This document shows, in pieces, positions 1-8,189 of a DNA stretch of 51,994 nt (positions are counted from its first letter, which is position 1; every line of letters begins with the position of its first letter). Below the pieces are notes generated by a model. It saw only the letters and a program-made list of their open reading frames with translations. It did not search any database and was not told the origin of the DNA. The DNA is taken from the NCBI GenBank assembly GCA_029260765.1, contig JAJDCP010000184.1, forward strand, positions 1 to 51,994, given 5' to 3'. The position numbers were made by a program, and so were the translations under genes. The stretch comes from Planctomycetota bacterium. Lineage in GTDB: Bacteria > Planctomycetota > J058 > JAJDCP01.

Positions 1-50
1 GGGAGGGGTTTATCCCCTCCCGAGCGAACGGGCGGGGGTAAACCCCGCCC
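1..50. repeat. Twin GC-rich palindromes
   Basis: Two perfect 8-bp hairpins lie back to back. Bases 1-21 pair GGGAGGGG with CCCCTCCC around a TTTAT loop, and bases 30-50 pair GGGCGGGG with CCCCGCCC around a GTAAA loop. Neither has a T-run, so an intrinsic terminator is not supported. They look like REP-type intergenic palindromes. Confidence 0.6.
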
Positions 51-390
51 CTACTTTTCGGCACCAACGAGCCTACATTTGATGTGGCTAGACCCGCTGT
101 TCATGCCGACTCTCACCCGCATCTGTCTAACTCACGCGGAGACAACCCTCCGTGCCAACGACGTTTGTCGTGACCACAATCAATCAGGGAGGATTCGGCG
201 GCTCCCTCAGCCTGGTCGCCACGGGTGTTTTGGCTGAAGCAGAAAGGGTGGTTCGAGAGCTTGCGGTGGACGGCTTGGCGGCCCGGCGTTGCTAGCGGGC
301 GCTGCGCGCGCGGAGGTCGCTGAAGAGACACTTCCGGTTTTGCTGCCGCGCCGTTCGTACTGTCGACGGAGGCACATAGGAGGAAACACG
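51..390. other. Leader region without a recognisable gene
   Basis: No open frame here has a ribosome binding site or protein-like composition. An AGGAGG at about 379-384 is the ribosome binding site of the gene starting at 391. I found no convincing promoter hexamers. Confidence 0.5.
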
Positions 391-1533
391 ATGTCCCGCA
401 TTTTGATGCTGCTCGCTTGCCTGAGTCTGGTCGCGGTGGCGCAGAACAACCACGTCGAAGAGCTCGCCGAGCGTTGCCGGCAGGCGCGCCCAGGCGCAGA
501 AGAGCTGGCTTTCTATTCCCTGGACTGGGCGCCCAGCCTCGAGGCAGCGCTGGAGCGCGCGGCCCAGGAGCAACGGCCGGTCTTTTTCATCCATCTGACC
601 AACATCTCGGGGCCGACGGAGTTCTTCAGCGGTCACTGCTGAGCGAATGCAGACCATATGAGGGGGAGTTCCCTCTCACACGTCGACGTCCTGCAGGCCC
701 TGCAACCCTTCATCGTGACCGTCTGGAATGGCGCCCATCCCCGGGAGATGCCCGACAAGGTTCGCGCCGTCTTCGAAGAAGCCCAGCGCCAGAGCCGTGA
801 GCCTGGCGGCAACATCAAGCTGATCGTGCTCGACAAGGACGGGGCCGTCCAAGGCTCGTTCTATCCCTTCCCGGGGGCGGATCCCGGCTCTCTGGGTTTC
901 GACAAAGAGCGCATGGGCCGCTACATGCTGCAACAGATCGAGGCCATCACCGCCGACATGGACCTTCCTTCAGAGGTTTCCGAGCGAGAACAGCTGGCAC
1001 TGCCGACCACAGACCAGGCAGGCGTGCGGATCCTGCTGCAGCTCGAGCATCCGACCATGGTCCACTACCAGACACCGGTGGTCGAGGCGGTCGCTTTCTC
1101 CGCTGCTGAGCTCGAGGCCCTGCGCTACCCCGACGCCGCACGGCAGGTGCCAGCTGCGGCATTGACCCGCTGGTTCTCCCAGCTTTATCCGCCTGCGCGT
1201 ATGGATGGCGCAGGACGTGTGGGAGAGGTCGCCGGCACGCTGACGCTCGAGCCGGTGGGCGAGCTCGGCGGTGAGCGCTGCGCCCTGCTGCGAGGCCGCC
1301 TCGAGCTGACGCTGTTGGACCGGAGCAGCACCGAATATGGAGGGCAGGTTGAGCTGTTGTTGGTCTACACCGCAGAGGGCGAGCAGCTGATCGACCTGAC
1401 GGGGATCTTCGAGGGCAGCTTCCCCAATACCGGGGCCCGGCGCGGCCCTGTCCGTGACATCACGATGCGGGCGGTCTTCGAGTCGAGCCTCGCGAGCCGT
1501 CCATCCCCTGGGCGGGGAACGAGCCCTCGCTGA
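391..1533 (+). CDS. Candidate selenoprotein, thioredoxin-like exported protein with Cys-Sec
   Basis: The frame opens at ATG 391 behind a strong AGGAGG and encodes a signal peptide (about residues 1-17), then a thioredoxin-like segment with the hydrophobic strand PVFFIHL. It meets TGA at 640-642 directly after a Cys codon (GHC-TGA-ANADHM) and stays open in the same frame to the TGA at 1531-1533. Read through as selenocysteine this gives 380 residues with vicinal Cys83-Sec84. A hairpin 17 nt after the TGA fits a bacterial SECIS. The in-frame ATG at 658 has no Shine-Dalgarno sequence, which argues against a separate second gene. The part after the TGA resumes the fold (QPFIVTVWNG, then IKLIVLDKDGAVQGSF) and ends in a long unassigned domain. 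Alternatives are a nonsense mutation that split the gene, or two genes. A redox role in the envelope is inferred. Confidence 0.6.
640..678 (+). promoter_or_regulatory. Candidate bacterial SECIS element
   Basis: The in-frame TGA at 640-642 is followed by a perfect 8-bp stem, 659-666 with 671-678 (one G-U pair), closed by the tetraloop AGTT at 667-670. The loop starts 24 nt after the TGA and has G as its second base. Stem length, loop size, distance and the G near the start of the loop all match the published bacterial SECIS pattern. Whether this genome encodes SelA, SelB, SelC and SelD cannot be seen here. Confidence 0.55.
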
Positions 1534-2059
1534 GCGGCTCGGGTGCCCCTGCGGAATTGCGTAGTCGTCTCTGTCAACCTTGCTCAGGCGGGCTTCCTCA
1601 GGACAACGATGAGAGCGACGGTCGCGAGATCGGCGCGCTCGCCGTCGTCATCTCGGCCGGCACGGATCTTGGTTGTGCAGCGCATGGTGTAGCCCCTTGG
1701 GTTCATGGGGAGGCACGACGCCTCGCCCACCTCTGCGGTCCTGCTGGTCGCCACTTCTCACAAGACAAACTGCCACGCTCGTGGTCGCGGTCGGTGCAGG
1801 CCAGGTCCAAGGGGGCGTAGCCAGCTTGGCTCGGCCGGGGTCGGTTGCTACCATATTGCAGAAGCCAGCGCCGGAGTGGCGATGGGCAAGATCCAACCGG
1901 GCTGCATTCCAACAGGACAGCGTGGCACTGCGGGCACCAGCGCCGATGCGCTGGCGAAGCAGACGTCCGACCTGCCCCGCGCCAGGCTACTTGCAGTTGT
2001 CCATCATCGGGTGCGGGGTGGATCCCCACTCGATTCCGCACAAGACAGGGGAATCGCGC
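1534..2059. other. 526-bp intergenic region, no gene supported
   Basis: Open frames exist in several registers because of the GC content, but none has a ribosome binding site or protein-like composition. The open frame upstream of ATG 2060 lacks hydrophobic or family features. I see no repeats or terminator. Confidence 0.5.
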
Positions 2060-2962
2060 ATGGTTCGGCGTAGAAAGCGCAAGCAGCCCAAACCTCTCGA
2101 CGTCCCAGACGAAGCTCTCCTTGTCCTGGACGAAGTTGACGAGGCCCCGCGCCATCGACCCTGGGTCGGGGTGGTCGCCGCGTTCCTGGTGCCCGGTGCG
2201 GCCCATGCCCTGGCGGGTCAGTGGAGGGCCGGGGCCGCTTGGTTCGCCGCGATCCACGGCTCGTCTCTGCTGGGGCTCTGGTTCTTCGCCTTACCCGGTG
2301 ATCTCTGTCTGGGGGTTGGGCTGCTGGGCTTCGCCGCAACTCCCGTGCTGTGGTTGGTGATGCTGGTCAAGTCCTACCGCCCGATGCACCGGCTGCGGCT
2401 GAGAGTCTGGATCGCTCTGTGCGCTGTGGTCCTGCTGACCCTCCTGGGGCTGAACCTGGTGTTCTGGCCCGGGATTGAAGGCTTCTCGGTGCCGACGGCG
2501 ACCATGGCGCCAACCATCGAAGCGGGCGACAACGTGATCGTGTCCCGCTTTGCCCTGCAATTCTCGGATCCGCGCCGTTGGGATGTGGTCGCGTTCCGCC
2601 ATCGGTCCCTGAGCCGTTCTGGGGCCGGCGAGGAGGAGGTCTACCTGCGTCGGGTCGTCGGACTGCCCGGCGAGGTGATCCGGCTGTGCGAGGGCAGTGT
2701 CGAGGTCGACGGAGAGCTCCTGCCCCTGCCTGCGGCGCTCGTGCGCGCGGGCTTTCGCGGCTACGTCGGGTCGGGCGGCCTGGCCACGCCGGCGCAGACC
2801 ATCACCCTGGGGGCTCAGGAATACCTGCTGCTTGCGGACCGTAGCGAGCGCTCCCTGGACAGTCGGCACTTCGGTGCGGTCTCTCGGGGGAAGATCTTCG
2901 GGCGCGCGACCCGCATCTTCGAGCCGCTAGAACGTGTCAGAACCTCGCTGACTGGAGATTGA
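2060..2962 (+). CDS. Signal peptidase I-like membrane protein lacking the catalytic dyad
   Basis: 300 residues. The start at 2060 follows AGGGGAA. About four hydrophobic segments (residues 30-140) precede an S26-type domain. The boxes are recognisable: VPTATMAPTIEAGD where active enzymes have PSxSMxPT, YLRRVVGLPGE where they have the Lys of KRxxGLPGD, and SLDSRHFG for box E. The nucleophilic Ser is Thr here and the general-base Lys is Arg, so ordinary peptidase activity is doubtful. The membrane part before the catalytic domain is longer than in a canonical LepB. The stop overlaps an in-frame upstream ATG of the next gene. It may be a pseudoenzyme or a divergent protease. The fold assignment is firm; the function is not. 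Confidence 0.8.
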   Translation: MVRRRKRKQPKPLDVPDEALLVLDEVDEAPRHRPWVGVVAAFLVPGAAHALAGQWRAGAAWFAAIHGSSLLGLWFFALPGDLCLGVGLLGFAATPVLWLVMLVKSYRPMHRLRLRVWIALCAVVLLTLLGLNLVFWPGIEGFSVPTATMAPTIEAGDNVIVSRFALQFSDPRRWDVVAFRHRSLSRSGAGEEEVYLRRVVGLPGEVIRLCEGSVEVDGELLPLPAALVRAGFRGYVGSGGLATPAQTITLGAQEYLLLADRSERSLDSRHFGAVSRGKIFGRATRIFEPLERVRTSLTGD

Positions 2963-3024
2963 GCAGGCTCCCGACGCTTGCCGGCCGTACAATGCCCGGC
3001 AGCTCACCAGTGGGAGGGACCCCC

Positions 3025-4149
3025 ATGTCCGGGCAGGGCAACCGCAGCCGCACCGTTTTGATCTCGCTCGCCATCGCTGTACTGGTCCTGGTGGGTGTGG
3101 CCGTCGCCCTCATCCCTGGCATCCTCGAGAAGAGGAGAGCCGAGGCCGAGCAGGAGCGTATCGCGGAGATCCTGGCGAGCGGCCAGGCGTCTGAAAGCGA
3201 CCTGCGCGCGCTGGCCGAAGAGCTGATTCCGCGTTGTTTCGAAGAGCTGGCGAAGACCGAACGGGAGGCCCACAGCCACAGCGTTCTGCGCGGGCTGCTT
3301 CGGGAGCTGTGGAGGCTCGAGCTGCTGGCGCCGAGCCAGCAGGGTCGGGTGCTCGCGGCCAGCTCGATGATCTCGATCCACGAGCATCGCCGCCGTTTTC
3401 CTGTTGCCGAGCGGCGCCTCATCTTCATCAACACTCAGGGCCCCTGGCTGGATGAACTTGGCCTGGCGACCGAGGGAACGCTGGTGCTCGCGATCGGCGA
3501 TCGTGAGGTCGCCTCCTATGCGTACCAGGGGGAGCACGACCGCGGGGGGTCCTGGTACGAGCAGGAGACCGTCGACCTGCGCGAGCTCTGTCCCGACACG
3601 GGCAGCTACACGCTGCGCGCGACCTTGCGGGTCGCATCCGGAGAGATCCACGGTCAGCTGGTCGAGCAGACCAGCTTCGAGGTCGTGCCTGGAGACTGGC
3701 GGAGCATGGTCGACCTCATCGACGATGACGCCGCCGATGCGCTGGTCGCGCGCGCAGTGGACATCGCTTTCGGCATGTTCCCCGACATCGGCCCTGCCCT
3801 CGATACCAGGGCGGATGACCTGGGTGTGGCGCACTGGATAACGACCTCGGAGCCGCTGCCTTTCTGGATCTGGCACTCCTACCGCGTCGAGCTCGACGGG
3901 GAGCGGTTGCCGATTGGGGGCATCGCGGTGATCCGGCCTGGTGCGGTCAAATCCCTCCCCCAGTCAAATCCCGGGGGCTCACAGGGGCTCTCTATTCGGT
4001 ACAGCGGACTTCCTCCCGGCAGGCACACGGTGACCATACGGCTGCTGCCCGATCCCCAGTGGCTGATCGGAGAGATCGCCGGCGAGGCGGTTCCTCTGTA
4101 CGGAGGTGAGCTGGTCTTCGAGCGCGAGCTGATCGTCGCGGAGCCCTGA
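3025..4149 (+). CDS. Membrane-anchored protein of unknown function
   Basis: 374 residues. I chose ATG 3025 because GGGAGGG lies just upstream; an in-frame ATG at 2959 overlaps the previous stop but gives an unlikely N-terminus. One transmembrane helix (about residues 12-31, VLISLAIAVLVLVGVAVALI) is followed by a short charged helical stretch and a long soluble domain with beta-rich segments. The topology suggests an extracytoplasmic C-terminal domain. I recognise no family motif. It lies 62 bp downstream of the signal-peptidase-like gene, on the same strand, so co-transcription is plausible. Confidence 0.75.
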   Translation: MSGQGNRSRTVLISLAIAVLVLVGVAVALIPGILEKRRAEAEQERIAEILASGQASESDLRALAEELIPRCFEELAKTEREAHSHSVLRGLLRELWRLELLAPSQQGRVLAASSMISIHEHRRRFPVAERRLIFINTQGPWLDELGLATEGTLVLAIGDREVASYAYQGEHDRGGSWYEQETVDLRELCPDTGSYTLRATLRVASGEIHGQLVEQTSFEVVPGDWRSMVDLIDDDAADALVARAVDIAFGMFPDIGPALDTRADDLGVAHWITTSEPLPFWIWHSYRVELDGERLPIGGIAVIRPGAVKSLPQSNPGGSQGLSIRYSGLPPGRHTVTIRLLPDPQWLIGEIAGEAVPLYGGELVFERELIVAEP

Positions 4150-4285
4150 GGCGTCTGTTCATCTTCGTTGATGTCTGTGGCCAGGCGTGGACGGCTCAAT
4201 CTCCGGCGCACGACGAGGGTCGGTCCTGGGGGTGGCACAGCCCCGTGCCGTAGGCTACAGTCGAGCAACCGCGCGCAGGAACGTG

Positions 4286-5965
4286 ATGCATCCAACTCCA
4301 GCCAGTCAGGCAGCGCAGCGAGAACGCCTGCTCAAGGCCGGGGGCTCCGCCCGGCGTCCTGAGCCTTCGAGCGTCTCCCTCGAGCTGAGCGAGCGCGCGA
4401 CGCAGCGGCTGGCGTTCATCAGCGGAGCGTCGATGGTGCTGCTGGCGCTGAGCAGCCTGCTGGTCTTGCTCGCCCAGCCGAACATCGGGCCGCGGATGGG
4501 CACGACGCGTCCGCTGGTCCTGATTCCCGTGGGCTTCGTCGTCTCGCTGGTGTTCTTTCTGGTAGCTCGCTCGCGTCGCCTGCGCGCGGCGACCATTCTC
4601 CACGCCGGGCTGGCCTACCTGGTGATTCTGTGCTTTCTGATCGCCGTCTTCGGCCACTGGCTGCCCTACAGCCCGAGCGATGTGGTGCGCGGCCCCTCAC
4701 CGGTCACGCTGCCCATCCTGCTGTTTGCGGTGATGGTGCCGTCTCCCCCGAAGAGGATGTCGCTCGCACTGATTCTGGCGGGGCTCAGCGATCCTCTGGC
4801 GCTGAGCCTGACGGTGTGGTTGGGCAACCCCTCGCCTCCCTGGAATCTGTGGCTGTGGTTGTCGGTCCCGGGCGTACTGACGGTCGTGCTCGCGATCATC
4901 ATGGCCCATATGTTCAACAGCCTGCAGCGCCAAGCAACGCTAGCGCAGAAGCTCGGCAGCTACGAGTTGATCGAGAAGCTCGGCGGCGGCGGCATGGGCG
5001 AGGTCTGGCGGGCGCGGCACCACACGCTGGTGCGCCCGGCCGCCATCAAGCTGATCAAGCCAGAAGCCCTGGGCCAGGCCAGCCTCGGCAGGCGAAGGCA
5101 GCTGCGTATGCGCTTCGAGCGCGAGGCCCAGGCCACCGCAGCGCTGCAATCGCCGCACACGATCGCCATCTACGACTACGGCGTGGCAGAGGATGGTTCC
5201 TTCTACTACGTGATGGAACTGCTGGCAGGCTTGGACCTGGACACTCTCGTGCGGCGCCACGGACCGGTCAGCCCCGCGCGGGCCGTGCACTTCCTGCTTC
5301 AGGCCCTGCACTCCCTGCGCGAGGCGCACGCGGCGGGGCTGGTGCATCGGGACATCAAGCCCGCCAACCTGATGGCCTGCCGGCGCGCAGCCGATCTGGA
5401 CGTGGTCAAAGTGCTCGACTTCGGGCTGGTCAAGCTGGCGGGCGGAGAGACGGAGGCACCCGCAGCCGAGGAGCTCGCAGCCTCGGCCCGTGCGCTGGGC
5501 ATCGCTCCGATCAAGTTGACCGCTGATGGGGCCTTCACCGGCACGCCAGCTTTCATGTCGCCGGAGAGTCTGGGCGGCCAGACGGATCCTCGCTCGGACC
5601 TGTACTCCCTGGGATGCGTCGCCTACTGGTTGCTGAGCGGGAGCCTGGTCTTCCCCAGAGATACGGCCATCGCGGTGATGGCCGCGCAGCTGAAGGACGA
5701 TCCGTTGCCTCTACGTGAGGCGGCCGCTCAGCCCGTCCCCGAAGCACTGGACCGGCTGGTCTTGCGTTGCCTGGCCAAGTCCGTGCATGAACGGCCGCAG
5801 AGCGCTGAAGAGCTCGCGCAGGCCCTGCGCGAGACAGGACTGGCCGAGGCGTGGACAGCGGCCGATGCGGGCGCCTGGTGGGCGGAGCACCCCCTGGCTG
5901 CGCCGGAGGCCATCGTTGCGGAGGACGAGCTGGCCACGCAACCCGACGTACAGACCCGGATGTAG
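4286..5965 (+). CDS. Polytopic-membrane Ser/Thr protein kinase
   Basis: 559 residues. ATG 4286 has AGGA five bases upstream. Residues about 50-215 hold roughly six hydrophobic segments, and the C-terminal half is a Hanks-type kinase. Visible motifs are the glycine loop GGGGMGEVWRA (near 232), AAIKLIK with the ATP-binding Lys (near 254), the catalytic loop HRDIKPANLM (near 354), DFG (near 378) and GTPAFMSPES for the activation segment. All catalytic residues are present, so it should be active. The kinase domain faces the cytoplasm if the last helix exits inward. The membrane part may sense an envelope signal, which is inference. The next gene starts 10 bp after its stop. Confidence 0.92.
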   Translation: MHPTPASQAAQRERLLKAGGSARRPEPSSVSLELSERATQRLAFISGASMVLLALSSLLVLLAQPNIGPRMGTTRPLVLIPVGFVVSLVFFLVARSRRLRAATILHAGLAYLVILCFLIAVFGHWLPYSPSDVVRGPSPVTLPILLFAVMVPSPPKRMSLALILAGLSDPLALSLTVWLGNPSPPWNLWLWLSVPGVLTVVLAIIMAHMFNSLQRQATLAQKLGSYELIEKLGGGGMGEVWRARHHTLVRPAAIKLIKPEALGQASLGRRRQLRMRFEREAQATAALQSPHTIAIYDYGVAEDGSFYYVMELLAGLDLDTLVRRHGPVSPARAVHFLLQALHSLREAHAAGLVHRDIKPANLMACRRAADLDVVKVLDFGLVKLAGGETEAPAAEELAASARALGIAPIKLTADGAFTGTPAFMSPESLGGQTDPRSDLYSLGCVAYWLLSGSLVFPRDTAIAVMAAQLKDDPLPLREAAAQPVPEALDRLVLRCLAKSVHERPQSAEELAQALRETGLAEAWTAADAGAWWAEHPLAAPEAIVAEDELATQPDVQTRM

Positions 5966-5975
5966 GGAGGCACCC

Positions 5976-6293
5976 ATGCCCGACCCCCAAGCCAAAGATC
6001 TGCTCGAAGCTGCCATCCTGGCTCTGCCGGGGGTCGAAAAGCGGCGCTCCCGTTTCGGTAGCCGGCAGCCCGCCTTCTTCGTGGGGACCCGCGAGATCGC
6101 CCATTTCCACGGCAGCCAGGCGATCGACGTCCGCCTGGGCAAAGACGGCGTGCGGGTCCACCGCGAAGCACTGCGAGCCCTTCCGGGATACCTGCCCCGC
6201 AAGAGTGCTTCGCCCTGGGCCGAGCTCAAGCTAGCCGGACCGGAGAGCGTCCCCGAGCTGCTCGTCTGGGTGCGCCGTGCCATCGAGGGCTGA
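5976..6293 (+). CDS. Luciferase-domain (DUF5519-like) small protein
   Basis: 105 residues, with GGGAGG just before ATG 5976. The sequence (FGSRQPAFFVGTREIAHFHG, then IDVRLGKDGVRV and LVWVRRAIEG) resembles the small luciferase-domain family found beside unrelated genes in many high-GC bacteria. That family has no demonstrated enzymatic role, and the name does not imply light production. The gene sits 10 bp after the kinase and 3 bp before an epimerase, so the three probably form one transcript. The family call rests on motif memory. Confidence 0.7.
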   Translation: MPDPQAKDLLEAAILALPGVEKRRSRFGSRQPAFFVGTREIAHFHGSQAIDVRLGKDGVRVHREALRALPGYLPRKSASPWAELKLAGPESVPELLVWVRRAIEG

Positions 6294-6296
6294 GCC

Positions 6297-7184
6297 ATGC
6301 GCGTTCTGCTGACCGGCGGCTCCGGAGATCTCGCCAGCGTACTCTGCCAGCGGCTGCCGAGGGCGTGGTCGGCGCTGCGCCTGGACATCCGTCCCCCGCC
6401 TGACCATGCCGGGGAGTTTGTGCACGGTTCGGTGTGCGACCGGGAGCTTCTAGGCAGGCTGTTGCCTGGAGTCGAGTCCGTCGTCCACATCGCGGGTTGG
6501 CATGGCATCCATCAGGCCCGAGGCAGCCACGATGCCTACGATTTCTTCGCGCTGAACGTGGCTGGCAGCTTCGAGTTGCTGGAAGCGGCGGCGCGGCATG
6601 GTGTGCGCCGACTGGTCGTGCTCTCCAGCACCAGCATCCGCCACCGGAACAGCGTCTACGGCTCCAGCAAGGTGCTGACTGAAGAGCTCTGCGCGGCCTA
6701 CGCAGCCCGGCATGGTCTGCACATCGTGATCCTGCGGCCGCGCGGCTTCATCCCCTGGTGGAACCGCGAGGTGTACGCCGACTATCTGGCCTGGGCACGC
6801 TGGTTCTGGGGCGGGGCGGTGCACATCGACGATGTGGCGCAGGCGGTGCAGCGGGCTCTGCTCCGTTTGGCTGCTGAGCCCTTGTCGGCGCCGCAAACAG
6901 TGACTCTGGACAGCGCCTATGAATACTCCGAGGAGGAGCTCGGCCGCTGGGATGCAGAGGGCCCGGGAAGCAGCTTCCGGCGGTACTACTCCGATTTCGA
7001 GGCGCTCGCGCGCAGGCACGGTCTCGAACCCGAGCTCGCCCCGAAGCGGCTCGCTGCCGATCCAGCCTGCGGGTGGCTGGGCTACCGGCCGGAGTTCAGC
7101 CTGCGCAGCCTGCTCGAGGAGCTTGACCGTTACGGGGCTGCCGGGCCACCTTTACCCGCATGGCTCGAGCGCGGCAGATCGTAA
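6297..7184 (+). CDS. NAD(P)-dependent epimerase/dehydratase (extended SDR)
   Basis: 295 residues. The N-terminal Rossmann motif reads LLTGGSGDLA and the SDR catalytic pair is in YGSSK (near residue 121), preceded by LSSTS. The asparagine-type segment LNVAGSFELLEAA is also conserved. These fit the extended short-chain dehydrogenases that act on nucleotide sugars, but the C-terminal substrate region gives no specific match. The start lies 3 bp after the preceding stop, with GAGGG upstream. It is probably a cytosolic enzyme of sugar or small-molecule modification; the substrate is unknown. Confidence 0.88.
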   Translation: MRVLLTGGSGDLASVLCQRLPRAWSALRLDIRPPPDHAGEFVHGSVCDRELLGRLLPGVESVVHIAGWHGIHQARGSHDAYDFFALNVAGSFELLEAAARHGVRRLVVLSSTSIRHRNSVYGSSKVLTEELCAAYAARHGLHIVILRPRGFIPWWNREVYADYLAWARWFWGGAVHIDDVAQAVQRALLRLAAEPLSAPQTVTLDSAYEYSEEELGRWDAEGPGSSFRRYYSDFEALARRHGLEPELAPKRLAADPACGWLGYRPEFSLRSLLEELDRYGAAGPPLPAWLERGRS

Positions 7185-7304
7185 AGAGCTGCACGCTTCT
7201 CGGTAGATTTCGTCCCCAGCTGCGCTGCTCGCTGGAGAGTTCTCTGTTGTGCAGGGCGAGCCTGCGTGGCTGGGCACACATCGGCTTTGATGGCGAGGAC
7301 AGAT

Positions 7305-7814
7305 ATGCAACGTACGAGACAGATGGCTTTCCTCCTGCTGGCCAGCGCGGCGCTGCTCTGTGCCCAGGGGCCGGAAAACCCGGAGGAGGCATTGGACGAA
7401 GCGGGCTGGGAAGCCCTGATGGAAGGCTTGCGTAGCCAGGATCCCGAGGCCGGGGCCGTATGCACGACGTGTGGCACGGACGAGCCCTGTTTCGAGTCTC
7501 TCAGGGATCTTGCCATCGACTTCTTTCGGGACTCTCCGGTGGGGGGGGTTGTGGGGGAGACGGTGCGCGTCAGTATCCTGAAGTTCGCTGAGGAAGATGC
7601 GGAGACATCCCCGTGGACGTTCCACTGGTTTGTCGACGATCTCGGTCGGCGCATGGCGACGTGCTATGGCGTCGGCGGGCACGCGGTGCTGACCAGCAAG
7701 GAACACGGATTCTTCAGCCTGTATTGCCTGGCGGTGCGGGAGGAAGTGGACGAGGCCGGGAATACGAAGATCGTGCGTGCGCTGCGGTCGTGGAGCTTTA
7801 CGTTGCGGCGTTAG
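7305..7814 (+). CDS. Secreted protein of unknown function
   Basis: 169 residues. ATG 7305 is preferred over the in-frame ATG at 7290 because GAGG lies 7 bases upstream. A signal peptide with the hydrophobic core MAFLLLASAALLCA ends near residue 20. The mature part has a Cys-rich stretch (VCTTCGTDEPCFESL) and a compact C-terminal domain ending in SWSFTLRR. No family is recognised. It is followed by the low-complexity repeat, so it ends its transcription unit or is separated from the next gene. Confidence 0.7.
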   Translation: MQRTRQMAFLLLASAALLCAQGPENPEEALDEAGWEALMEGLRSQDPEAGAVCTTCGTDEPCFESLRDLAIDFFRDSPVGGVVGETVRVSILKFAEEDAETSPWTFHWFVDDLGRRMATCYGVGGHAVLTSKEHGFFSLYCLAVREEVDEAGNTKIVRALRSWSFTLRR

Positions 7815-7840
7815 GGGGCTGGGCGGGTGGGGTTCCGGAG

Positions 7841-7928
7841 CCGAATCCGAATCCGATCCCGAACCCGAATCCGGATCCGATCCCGAACCCGATTCCGGAT
7901 CCGATCCCGAACCCGAATCCGAATCCGA
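7841..7928. repeat. CCGNNN hexamer array
   Basis: About fourteen tandem hexamers of the form CCGAAT, CCGATC, CCGAAC or CCGGAT lie between the stop at 7814 and the next start at 8190. The array is open in several frames on both strands, but no start or ribosome binding site makes any of them a gene. Confidence 0.9.
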
Positions 7929-8064
7929 GGGGACGGAGATCCGAGGGGACGGAGATCCGAGGGGACGGAGGACCGAGGGGACAGAGGACCGAGGGGACAG
8001 AGGACGGAGGGGACAGAGGACCGAGGGGACGGAGGACGGAGGGGACGGAGGACCGAGGGGACAC
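7929..8064. repeat. 16-bp tandem array
   Basis: Eight to nine imperfect copies of a 16-bp unit, GGACCGAGGGGACAGA, follow the hexamer array directly. Variation is limited to a few positions (C/G, A/G), and one early variant contains GATCC. The strand is strongly purine-biased. 16 is not a multiple of three, so no frame translates it as a peptide repeat. Confidence 0.9.
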
Positions 8065-8189
8065 GGGGGCCAGGCGTAAAAACGGCATCGCCCTTGGCTG
8101 GCTGGTGCAGGGACGCAGTTTGGGATCGTCTCCCAAGCGGCTAGAGGGTAGAATCCAGCCGCAACCCCATCCGCTTTCCGGAGGACTCC

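Noticed and set aside
7815..8189. The repeat arrays as a CRISPR or a protein repeat
   Set aside because: There are no spacers of constant length, and 16-bp units change frame each copy.
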